From: CBCXVS01 sp965178525
GTDB lineage: Bacteria; Tectomicrobia; Entotheonellia; Entotheonellales; Entotheonellaceae
Direction of reading: 5' to 3'
DNA length: 21,401 nt
Assembly (NCBI GenBank): GCA_965178525.1
Contig: CBCXVS010000115.1
Location: 1 to 21,401 of the forward strand
Below are positions 14,470 through 20,824 of this stretch, piece after piece; the stretch's first letter is position 1; each line of letters opens with the position of its first letter. The notes under the pieces were generated by a model. The model was not told the origin of the DNA. It searched no databases and saw only the letters and a program-made list of their open reading frames with translations. Position numbers and translations under genes: made by a program.

Positions 14470-14821
14470 GAGCTGCTCCCCTTCGGTACGTCGTCACCAA
14501 GTCAGTCGTTAATGGCTTCAGGATATTCCGCTCGGCCTGGCTGAGATTGTCCCGCTCGTTTTTGGCAAAGACCGTCAATAAAAAGATCGGGATGTCGGGG
14601 CTGTGGTAGTAGTAGATGACTCGGACGCCACCGCTTTTGCCTCGGGCGCCAGCGCTCCAGCGGCTTTTGCGCACGCCGCCGGTGCCGCGCATTAACGCGC
14701 CGTTTTCAGGAGAGCCGGCAATAAACGCGATGAAGTCTTGGCGTTCCCGTTCTGACATCCGGGTGGCCGCACGGCGTTGAAATTCTCGTGTTTCGACCAC
14801 GGTGATGAGCCGCTCTGCCAC
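14444..14821 (-). CDS. higB: RelE/HigB2-family mRNA-interferase toxin
   Basis: A 125-residue toxin expected to cleave mRNA on the ribosome. The HigB2-like core is present: GTGGVRKSRWSAGARGKSGG, VRVIYYYHSPDIPIFLLTVF, AKNERDNLSQAERNILK. It begins at GTG 14821 (AAGGA with a 6-bp spacer). A longer reading frame upstream to 15040 is not conserved and runs over the promoter. It is followed by the overlapping antitoxin. Both genes look intact, so the module may be functional. Confidence 0.88.
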   Translation of the reverse strand: MAERLITVVETREFQRRAATRMSERERQDFIAFIAGSPENGALMRGTGGVRKSRWSAGARGKSGGVRVIYYYHSPDIPIFLLTVFAKNERDNLSQAERNILKPLTTDLVTTYRRGAAHERGTHRR

Positions 14822-14864
14822 ATGCGATCCTTTTCGATCTATCGAGGTTGACGTCTCGTCGTTA

Positions 14865-14893
14865 TTTGTACGCCAATGGCGTAGTGCTGTCAA
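14865..14893 (-). promoter_or_regulatory. Promoter of the higBA operon
   Basis: On the minus strand TTGACA (14893-14888, perfect), a 17-bp spacer, and TACAAA (14870-14865, 4 of 6). Initiation would be near 14858, about 37 bp before the toxin GTG. Confidence 0.6.
14869..14883. promoter_or_regulatory. Operator palindrome in the higBA promoter
   Basis: TACGCCA-A-TGGCGTA is a perfect 15-bp palindrome lying across the spacer and the edge of the -10 box. This position suits autorepression by the HTH antitoxin. Confidence 0.55.
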
Positions 14894-14953
14894 GGGCAGT
14901 CGAGATGCAGCCATAGCGCTTACGCTTGTCCGAAACCGTTTTCGATGGCAAAA

Positions 14954-14987
14954 TTGTGTCCAGGTAAGGGTCGGTAGCTGGACACAA
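14954..14987. repeat. 10-bp perfect inverted repeat next to the recombinase remnant
   Basis: TTGTGTCCAG (14954-14963) and CTGGACACAA (14978-14987) are exact reverse complements around 14 nt. It lies just upstream of a broken serine-recombinase reading frame. It could be a recombination (res-like) site, an operator, or a leftover mobile-element end. Confidence 0.5.
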
Positions 14988-14990
14988 AAG

Positions 14991-15152
14991 GTGGAAAAAG
15001 CATTGAAACGTAATGCGCATGGCATTCCAGAATGGTCCAATACGCTCGGCTACATCCGTGTGAGCAGCGACGAACAAGCCGACATGGGGATTAGCCTCGA
15101 TGCACAGCGGTCCAAGATTGATGAGGACGCAACTCTTCCTCGACACCCTTGA
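14991..15152 (+). pseudogene. Serine recombinase (resolvase) N-terminal remnant
   Basis: From GTG 14991 the frame encodes a short leader and then LGYIRVSSDEQADMGISLDA QRSKI. This is the start of the resolvase catalytic domain, with the nucleophile Ser in the usual YIRVSS position. Homology ends near 15125 and the frame stops at 15152 after unrelated residues. The rest of the catalytic domain and the DNA-binding part are absent, so it is a truncated relic of a mobile element. Confidence 0.75.
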
Positions 15153-15362
15153 TCGGCGATTCAGCCTTGCACGCGCTCGGCTTGACGGACCAGAGCTTGA
15201 CCCAGTACCTCACGTGATCTGTACGTGGCTTACGATCGCTTCGGTATTCCGGTCCTCACACCCAGGGAATTCCTGGTATCGCTCATTTTTACGCGGAGCG
15301 ATGCGAAGGCCGGAGCCCTCTTGGAAATTCAGTCGCAAACGAAGCCTTGCGCCTGCCAATAG
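15152..15362 (+). pseudogene. Broken C-terminal remnant, possibly of a PIN-domain toxin
   Basis: One frame reads IGDSALHALGLTDQSLTQYL and ends at a TGA near 15215. From 15216 another frame continues as DLYVAYDRFGIPVLTPREFL and runs to a TAG at 15360. The ending IPVLTPREFL is like the C-terminus of PIN-family toxin components (COG1569 type). The two pieces need a frameshift and the N-terminus is missing. It overlaps the 3' end of the SGNH gene on the other strand. Assignment is tentative. Confidence 0.35.
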
Positions 15363-16576
15363 GCTTTGGCGTCCGTCAACACCGCCGTGGCAACCCGCTG
15401 CATCATGATATCGTGGAACGCCGGCTTATAGTGCACCAAATCCTTCGCCACCATCTTTTTCTTTTTCCAGGCAAAGACGGATCCTCGCCCCCCCATACTC
15501 GCATAGAAATTCCAAAACGCCGTCCCTTCCGCTTTGGCAATCGCACGCTTTTCTTGCGTGCAGGTCTGCATACGCGGATGCCCCCGCGGGGTGCGGCTTT
15601 TTTTGTCACCGAAGTCAGGGGGAGGCAAGATCAGGATGGACACGTCTTGCCCCAACGCCGTGCGTATCCGGTTGAGGAGATGTTTCGCCCAGGTCGCGTG
15701 ATGTTTTGGCGCCCACATATTGGTGCCGGTATGGAGGATGACCAGATCGTAGGCGCGATTTTTCATCCCGGCGTCGAACGTTGTCTTCTCCATCTTCCAT
15801 AACCGCAGCACGTTGAGAGCCCCAACCCCGAGGCCGTCCACCACAATGCCCGGCGCCTGATTCTCAAACACTGCCCCAAAAATCGTCACCGGACCGCGTC
15901 GGGTTTGCAGCCGCACGGTATGCTCGGCTAATGGCACGCTAAAATCCTGCGTCGCATATTGCATGTTGGCGCAGCGAGTCTTGATGGTCCGCAGCTTTTT
16001 GCCATTAAGGATGACATCAAAGCTTCCCCCCCTCGGCTCACAGAGGTAGGCGACTTGCAGTTTGGAAAACACCCGGTTTGCCGGCACACCTTGCTTGCGG
16101 CTTTTATAGGCCACATAGCCGCCGCCACGGCCCAACCCGACGATGCCGGCATGGCCGTAGATCCGTCTCTTGTAGCGCGGCACAGTCGTCGCTTTCGCTT
16201 TCCAGCCACCACCGTGACGGACGTGGATCTCCCGGTGTTGATACCATGACCAGGGTTGACCCGCCGCAACGAAACCATGCCCACCATGGCCGAAACGGTC
16301 GCCCCAGATTTTCCTCAGGGCCCCGGAAGCCCAATCCATCGTGTAGTTGGAATCACCATACACGCCAACGCGTACCTTGTGGCGTTTGCCCATCATGAGT
16401 TCATGGATGGCGTGATAGAATCGCCGCATATTTCCCGTGCGGTCTTCCAGCTTCCAGGTCACATGGTCCTGAGCGGTCGACGCCACCAGACGCCGCAGCG
16501 GCTCAGAACATTCGAAGGCAAGGACTGGCATGATGAGCCCGAACAGCAGCAGCCCGACGATGCCTGGAACGATCAT
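15329..16576 (-). CDS. Exported SGNH/GDSL-type hydrolase
   Basis: About 415 residues. ATG 16576 (AAAGGA 6 bp upstream) gives a signal peptide, MIVPGIVGLLLFGLIMPVLA. SGNH blocks: KVRVGVYGDSNYTMDW with nucleophile S76, LVILHTGTNMWAPKHH as the Asn block, and KDLVHYKPAFH with the D379-H382 pair near the C-terminus. A beta-rich insert at about 100-260 resembles the carbohydrate-binding or jelly-roll insert of acetylesterase-like members. It probably removes acyl groups from a polysaccharide or peptidoglycan outside the cytoplasm (inference from family). It follows hisC on the same strand after about 49 bp. A longer in-frame start near 16648 would overlap hisC and lacks a ribosome site. Confidence 0.8.
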   Translation of the reverse strand: MIVPGIVGLLLFGLIMPVLAFECSEPLRRLVASTAQDHVTWKLEDRTGNMRRFYHAIHELMMGKRHKVRVGVYGDSNYTMDWASGALRKIWGDRFGHGGHGFVAAGQPWSWYQHREIHVRHGGGWKAKATTVPRYKRRIYGHAGIVGLGRGGGYVAYKSRKQGVPANRVFSKLQVAYLCEPRGGSFDVILNGKKLRTIKTRCANMQYATQDFSVPLAEHTVRLQTRRGPVTIFGAVFENQAPGIVVDGLGVGALNVLRLWKMEKTTFDAGMKNRAYDLVILHTGTNMWAPKHHATWAKHLLNRIRTALGQDVSILILPPPDFGDKKSRTPRGHPRMQTCTQEKRAIAKAEGTAFWNFYASMGGRGSVFAWKKKKMVAKDLVHYKPAFHDIMMQRVATAVLTDAKAYWQAQGFVCD

Positions 16577-16625
16577 AGGTGTCCTTTGACTCTGGAAAAC
16601 GGAGGGGTTAACACACTCATGCCCG

Positions 16626-17684
16626 CTAGAGGAGATCGCGCAAGGCATGGAGAAAAGTATCTACTTCGGCATCCTTACCCACCGATACACGCAGAGAATC
16701 GGCCACCAGAGACGAACCGAAATAGCGCACCAGGATACGGCGTTTTTCCAGGGCCTCGTACACCTCTTGGGCCCGCCCATCCGGGATGCGAGGAAAAACA
16801 AAATTGCTCCGCGATGGCGGCACGTGGAGCCCCATCCCCGTTAACGCCTGCAGCAGACGCGTGCGCGTGCGCACAATTTTCGCGGTGGTCTCCTGCAACC
16901 ACTCCTGATCTTCAAGAGCTGCACAACCAGCCACGATGGCCAGGCGATCAAGATTGTAGGCGTCCTTGACCTTCATCAGTTGCATCACCAGGTCGGGATG
17001 CGCAAAGCCTAGACCCAGCCGCATGCCGGCCAGCGCGTAGGATTTTGACATTGTGCGTGTGACGATCAGGTGCGGGAATTCCGGTAAGAGTTCAATGGCG
17101 CTCTCGCCGGCAAAATCGGCATACGCCTCATCCACCACGACCATGCTTTGCGTGCGTTCGAGCAACTGCCGCAACGCGTCTTGGGAAAACAGCACGCCGG
17201 TTGGGGCATTGGGATTGACGATGAACAAAATCTTCGCGCCATGCTCGTCCAGATCCGCCGGTAGCGTATAGTCCGGTCCCAACGGGATCTCGAGGCAGGA
17301 CGCATCCTGCATGTGACTGAGGACGTTGTACAACGAATAGCTCGGCGCTGCCGTTGCGACCACATCGCCAGCATCGAGAAACGTACGGAAAATCATGGTC
17401 AAGATATCATCGGAGCCATTTCCCGCGAGCACCTGGTCGACTTCACAACCATAGAGTTGCGCCGCCATCTGACGCAGCGGCGTCGCCAAGGGGTCGGAAT
17501 ACAGGCGCAAATCGGCTGTGACCGCCTCCTGCAGGGCCTCAAGCACCCGAGGTGAGGGGGGATATGGATTTTCATTGGTATTCAACTTGATATACCTACC
17601 CCCAATTGGCTGTTTTCCCGGCACATACGCATGCATGTCCTGAATACAGCGCCGTACATGCTTCAACACCTTTTCACTCGTCAT
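16626..17684 (-). CDS. hisC: Histidinol-phosphate aminotransferase
   Basis: A PLP enzyme of fold type I making L-histidinol phosphate from imidazole-acetol phosphate and glutamate. Evidence: IKLNTNENPYPPSPRVLEAL, GNGSDDILTMIFRTFLD, PSYSLYNV, FIVNPNAPTGVLF, VVVDEAYADFAG, and the PLP-lysine block TRTMSKSYALAGMRLG with K214. C-terminal SNFVFPRIP and RYFGSSLVADSLRVSVG complete the pattern. About 352 residues, the normal length. ATG 17684 is preferred (AAGGTGG just upstream) over ATG 17726. No other his genes are nearby. It may be dual-function (aromatic aminotransferase), which sequence alone cannot exclude. Confidence 0.94.
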   Translation of the reverse strand: MTSEKVLKHVRRCIQDMHAYVPGKQPIGGRYIKLNTNENPYPPSPRVLEALQEAVTADLRLYSDPLATPLRQMAAQLYGCEVDQVLAGNGSDDILTMIFRTFLDAGDVVATAAPSYSLYNVLSHMQDASCLEIPLGPDYTLPADLDEHGAKILFIVNPNAPTGVLFSQDALRQLLERTQSMVVVDEAYADFAGESAIELLPEFPHLIVTRTMSKSYALAGMRLGLGFAHPDLVMQLMKVKDAYNLDRLAIVAGCAALEDQEWLQETTAKIVRTRTRLLQALTGMGLHVPPSRSNFVFPRIPDGRAQEVYEALEKRRILVRYFGSSLVADSLRVSVGKDAEVDTFLHALRDLL

Positions 17685-17731
17685 CACGCCACCTTCTTCA
17701 TCTTCTTGTCTTCCATTCCGCATCACCGGAA

Positions 17732-17749
17732 AGCTCTCAGCTCTCAGCT
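17732..17749. repeat. AGCTCTC heptamer repeat, left arm
   Basis: AGCTCTC, AGCTCTC and AGCT in tandem, 5' of hisC. It is the inverted counterpart of the array at 17878-17914, 128 bp away. Confidence 0.8.
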
Positions 17750-17877
17750 AAGACATGGCAATACATCATTGATACAAGCAGTCCAAAGTAAGATGAGATG
17801 CTCTCACCAGGACTTGGAAAACCCCGTCGACTATGGCTATTCTCCCCCGATGGAAGTCTAGCCTCGGAATCTCTTTA

Positions 17878-17914
17878 CTGAGAGCTGAGAGCTGAGAGCT
17901 AACAGCTGACAACT
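17878..17914. repeat. CTGAGAG heptamer repeat, right arm
   Basis: CTGAGAG three times, then the variants CTAACAG and CTGACAA. It is the reverse complement in type of the array at 17732-17749. The pair brackets 128 bp in the hisC/LLM intergenic region (17685-17998), which otherwise shows no gene. Confidence 0.8.
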
Positions 17915-17998
17915 CAAGAGCATAACACATTATCAGATTAGGGTGGAGACAGCAGGCTGTGCTATAGTGCTCCCTGCCCAAGCAGAGGAGGCTTCCAT

Positions 17999-18238
17999 AT
18001 GTCGGCGCCCACACAACTCACGGCAGAGCAACAGCGCTATCTCGAACGCATGGCCCACACCCCGACGGCACCCTATCGCGATGTGCTGCACGCCAAAATC
18101 GTCCTGGCTGCGGCCGCAGGCCAGGCTCCGCCCGCGATTACGCAGCGCTTGGACTGCGATCTGCGGACCGTGACAGCGGCGCTTCGGCGGTTTGCGACGT
18201 ACGGCCTGGAGGGGTTGTACGATCATGCCGGGTTCGGA
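17999..18238 (+). mobile_element. IS630-family transposase 5' fragment captured in frame
   Basis: Codes for about 80 residues typical of the IS630 N-terminal HTH (Q-L-T-x-E, L-x-A-x-I-V-L-A-A-A-x-G, a second HTH helix ending R-R-F, then Y-G-L-x-G-L-x-D). The DDE catalytic domain is absent. The ribosome site and start codon of the fusion gene appear to come from this fragment. No IS terminal repeat could be recognised by eye. Confidence 0.65.
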
Positions 18239-19225
18239 CATCACCTTCCCAGCGGTCATGGGCAGGTTACGGTTGGCGCGAGTCCGGTGGGGCTCTATCC
18301 GTTTGGGGTGCCGGCAGCGCCTGTGCTGTTCGAGTTTGCCCATCGGGCCGAACATCTGGGATTCGCCAGTTTGTGGTTGGGGGATCACCTGATGTTCCAT
18401 ATCCCCGTGCTGGAATCGCTCACCTTCTTGACCGCTCTGGCGGCGCGCACGGAACGCCTGAAGGTGGGAACTTCAGTGTACTTGATGCCGTTGCGGCACC
18501 CGACTCTGGTCGCCAAAGTCACCAGTACGCTCGATGTGCTGAGTGCCGGACGCCTGATTTTTGGCGTGGGGATCGGGGGGGAAAATCCGGCGGAATTCAC
18601 GGCCAACGCGATCAATGTGCGCCAGCGCGGGTCGCGGACCGATGAAGGGATCGATGTCCTCAAACGCTTGTGGACGGAATCCCATGTCACCCATCACGGC
18701 CGTCATTACCACCTCACGGATGTGACACTAGAACCCCAACCGGTGCAGACCCCGCATCCGCCTATCTGGATAGGCGCCCGCTCCGACATCGGTTTACAAC
18801 GGGCCGTGCGAACCGGCAACGGGTGGGTCTCCGTCACCATTACGCCAAATCGTTATCAGCGCAGCCGCCAACGCCTTGCAACGTTGGCCGAGCAACACGG
18901 CCGCACGCTGGATGGTTTTGTGTTTGCGCACTATGCCTTTCTGTATGTCACTGATGATATGGAGGCCGGCCGGAAACTCGCCGCCGCGTTTTTAGGGCGG
19001 CTCTACAATCAATCCTTTGAAGGGCTGGTCGATCACATTGTCGTTGTGGGTCCTGCCACCCTGTGCGTGGAACGCCTCCAGCAGTATATCGACGCCGGTG
19101 TCGACTACCTGATTCTAGCGCCCCTGTGTGATGCACAAGAACAAGTGGAGCAACTAGAAATTTACGCCCGCTCTGTGGTCCCTCACCTGCGCCCTGCCCA
19201 CCCGGTTAAGCACAACCCTCGATAG
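17999..19225 (+). CDS. LLM-class (luciferase-like) F420/FMN oxidoreductase fused to an IS630-type transposase N-terminal HTH
   Basis: A 408-residue protein. Residues about 92-390 are a complete luciferase-like monooxygenase-family TIM barrel: GASPVGLYPFGVP, HLGFASLWLGDHLMFHIPVL, RTERLKVGTSVYLMPLRHP, STLDVLSAGRLIFGVGIGG, TDEGIDVLKRLWTE, PPIWIGARSD and VDYLILAPL. Residues 7-75 do not belong to that family. They read LTAEQQRYLERMA, LHAKIVLAAAAGQ, ITQRLDCDLRTVTAALRRF and YGLEGLYD, which matches the helix-turn-helix start of IS630 transposases. AGGAGG with an 8-bp spacer precedes ATG 17999, and the frame is intact across the junction near 18240-18270. The barrel begins just where normal LLM proteins begin, so the HTH is an added piece. 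Whether F420 or FMN is the cofactor cannot be told. Confidence 0.88.
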   Translation: MSAPTQLTAEQQRYLERMAHTPTAPYRDVLHAKIVLAAAAGQAPPAITQRLDCDLRTVTAALRRFATYGLEGLYDHAGFGHHLPSGHGQVTVGASPVGLYPFGVPAAPVLFEFAHRAEHLGFASLWLGDHLMFHIPVLESLTFLTALAARTERLKVGTSVYLMPLRHPTLVAKVTSTLDVLSAGRLIFGVGIGGENPAEFTANAINVRQRGSRTDEGIDVLKRLWTESHVTHHGRHYHLTDVTLEPQPVQTPHPPIWIGARSDIGLQRAVRTGNGWVSVTITPNRYQRSRQRLATLAEQHGRTLDGFVFAHYAFLYVTDDMEAGRKLAAAFLGRLYNQSFEGLVDHIVVVGPATLCVERLQQYIDAGVDYLILAPLCDAQEQVEQLEIYARSVVPHLRPAHPVKHNPR

Positions 19226-19470
19226 TCCGTACAAGCGTCTCCTGTATCGGCTCACCGATCGGGAAAGGCGCGATAATCGGATGCTGCAGTCCGGCCTCAC
19301 GATAGGCTTGGAGCCGCTGACGGCACGCCGCCGCCGTGCCATAAATCGTCACCGCCCGGATCATCGGCAGGGTGACCGCCTGTGTTGCTGTATGGTCTCA
19401 GCCCTGGCGGCAGCCTTTGCCAGGACGGCTTGGCATTGTGGCAAAAAGTTCGAGAAGACACAAGAGGAGG
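19206..19470 (-). pseudogene. 3' remnant of a second LLM-class oxidoreductase
   Basis: On the minus strand one frame gives FLPQCQAVLAKAAARAETIQ (about 19450-19390). After a small frameshift it continues QAVTLPMIRAVTIYGTAAAC and RQRLQAYREAGLQHPIIAPF, ending at TAA 19206. This is the usual C-terminus of LLM oxidoreductases (IxGTxxxCRxRLxxYxxAGxxxPIxAPFPxGE). The N-terminal two thirds are missing. It ends tail to tail with the intact LLM gene, overlapping by about 20 bp. The remainder of 19226-19615 shows no other gene. Confidence 0.65.
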
Positions 19471-19615
19471 GTCTGCCGCGTGATAGAGAACTGTGATATG
19501 ATGCGGCTGCACAAACGACATCGCCAATTGGCATCAGGCGTCGTCATGCCGAGGCGATCAGCCCCGGGAAAGGATGAAAAAGAGGATCCGCGAAGGACGC
19601 GAAGGGGAATGGATC

Positions 19616-19960
19616 ATGGAAACATTAGTCCAAATGCGTTGTGTCGCCTGCCGAAGGGATGCGCCGAGGGTCACAGAGGAAGAAATGACGGCATTCCAGC
19701 CCCAGGTGGCGGAATGGCAATTGGTGCAACGGGATCACATCCCACGCCTGGAACGCTTGTTCAGCTTTGGAAATTTTGCCGACGCGCTAGCGTTCACCGC
19801 CAAAGTCGGTGAACTGGCCGAGGCCGAGGCGCATCACCCAGCGTTGTTGACGGAATGGGGCAAAGTAACGGTGACGTGGTGGACACACAAAATCCGTGGC
19901 CTGCATCGTAACGACTTCATTATGGCCGCCAAAACGGACCAGTTGTATACCATCATCTGA
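19616..19960 (+). CDS. Pterin-4a-carbinolamine dehydratase
   Basis: A 114-residue protein that dehydrates 4a-hydroxy-tetrahydropterin, normally recycling the cofactor of aromatic amino-acid hydroxylases. In some bacteria related proteins act in molybdopterin metabolism. The active-site pattern is present: AEAEAHHPALLTEWGKVTV (H73, H74, P75), TWWTHKIRGLHRNDF (H91, D100), preceded by the F-x-F-x-x-F-x-x-A-L-x-F strand. A CVAC pair near the N-terminus is common in this subgroup. ATG 19616 is chosen (GAAGGGG upstream) over ATG 19574, whose extra residues are basic and not conserved. No hydroxylase gene is in the window. Confidence 0.9.
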   Translation: METLVQMRCVACRRDAPRVTEEEMTAFQPQVAEWQLVQRDHIPRLERLFSFGNFADALAFTAKVGELAEAEAHHPALLTEWGKVTVTWWTHKIRGLHRNDFIMAAKTDQLYTII

Positions 19961-19988
19961 GGCTTTCCATACGCCAGGCATGCGCTGG

Positions 19989-20684
19989 CTACGTCGCTAG
20001 CGTGTCAGTCCATGGGCCGCGGTGCGTAGGCTGCTGCAACGCTTCCCTCAGTGCGTGTAAAAAGACGTCACGCGGCCATTCGACGGCGCCAAAGCGCACG
20101 AGGTGCTCGGTATAGAGCTGACAATCCACAAAGTGGAATTGCCATGCGTGTAGCTGCTGCACGAGCCGGACGAACGCGACCTTCGATGCATCCGTTCGAT
20201 GGGTAAACATCGATTCGCCAAAGAAGGCAGCACCCAAGGAGATGCCGTACAATCCGCCGACTAATTGCCCGTCGAGCCAGGTTTCAGCCGAGTGGGCGAA
20301 GCCGAGATGATGCAGGGTAGAATATGCTTGCATCATCTCGGCGGTAATCCACGTGCCCGGTTGTCCAGGCCGGTAGGTCATAGCACAGGCGCGAATCACA
20401 CAGGCGAAGGCCGTATCGAACCGCACTTCAAACGCCTGTTTGTTCAGCACTCTACGCAAGCTGCGGCTCACATGCAGGTCTGCAGGGATGAGTACCAGAC
20501 GCGGATCAGGCGAAAACCACAGGAGGGGCCAATCATCGTGGTGAGGCCAGGGAAAAATGCCGTGGGCATATGCGGCGAGCACCCGTTGTGGACTTAAATC
20601 CCCGCCATAGGCAAGCAGGCCATCGGCGTCGGCCTCATTCGGATGCGGAAATAGGATGTCACGTGTGAGACGATAGATCGGCAC
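19989..20684 (-). CDS. aat: Leucyl/phenylalanyl-tRNA-protein transferase
   Basis: Adds Leu or Phe from aminoacyl-tRNA to N-terminal Lys/Arg of proteins, marking them for ClpS/ClpAP degradation. Typical blocks: FPHPNEADADGLLAYGGDLS, AYAHGIFPWP, LLWFSPDPRLVL, TWITAEMMQAYSTLHHLGFA, VGGLYGISLGAAFFGESMF, DCQLYTEHLVRFGA. The true start is taken as GTG 20684: AAGGAG at 20695-20700 lies 9-10 bp upstream, and VPIYRLTRDILFPHP matches family N-termini. The ATG at 20702 would place this Shine-Dalgarno inside the coding sequence. 231 residues. A heptamer-repeat element lies immediately 5' of the gene. Confidence 0.94.
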   Translation of the reverse strand: MPIYRLTRDILFPHPNEADADGLLAYGGDLSPQRVLAAYAHGIFPWPHHDDWPLLWFSPDPRLVLIPADLHVSRSLRRVLNKQAFEVRFDTAFACVIRACAMTYRPGQPGTWITAEMMQAYSTLHHLGFAHSAETWLDGQLVGGLYGISLGAAFFGESMFTHRTDASKVAFVRLVQQLHAWQFHFVDCQLYTEHLVRFGAVEWPRDVFLHALREALQQPTHRGPWTDTLAT

Positions 20685-20694
20685 CGTCCGGGGC

Positions 20695-20700
20695 TCCTTC
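20695..20700 (-). promoter_or_regulatory. Ribosome-binding site deciding the aat start
   Basis: AAGGAG on the minus strand, followed after 9-10 bp by GTG 20684. It directly follows an ATG at 20702 that a longest-ORF rule would wrongly choose. Confidence 0.6.
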
Positions 20701-20705
20701 ATAAA

Positions 20706-20733
20706 AGCTATCAGCCGTCAGCTCTCAGCTCAG
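20706..20733. repeat. AGCT-type heptamer repeat, left arm
   Basis: AGCTATC, AGCCGTC, AGCTCTC and AGCTCAG in tandem. It lies within 25 bp of the aat start. Its inverted partner is at 20797-20824. Confidence 0.75.
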
Positions 20734-20796
20734 AAGAAGCAGGGCAGGACCTGCCTCCAGAAGGTAAAAGCCACGTTCCGCATGCCTGAGTTCAAA

Positions 20797-20824
20797 GCTG
20801 ATAGCTGATAGCTGATAGCTATAG
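20797..20824. repeat. GCTGATA heptamer repeat, right arm
   Basis: GCTGATA three times, then GCTATAG, inverted relative to 20706-20733. The 63 bp between the arms contains a smaller palindrome, GGCAGG-A-CCTGCC (20743-20755). The repeat supplies the TAG stop codon (20821-20819) of the downstream minus-strand gene. Confidence 0.75.

Noticed and set aside
13909..14544. Plus-strand ORF of 211 codons
   Set aside because: It runs antisense through both toxin-antitoxin genes and has low-complexity, unlikely protein text.
16256..16969. Plus-strand ORF of 237 codons
   Set aside because: It is antisense across the SGNH hydrolase and hisC, both of which have solid motif evidence.
17732..17914. CRISPR array
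   Set aside because: The units are 7 bp and contiguous, without spacers, and the arms are inverted.
20685..20702. ATG 20702 as the aat start
   Set aside because: The Shine-Dalgarno AAGGAG lies downstream of it, and family N-termini match GTG 20684.
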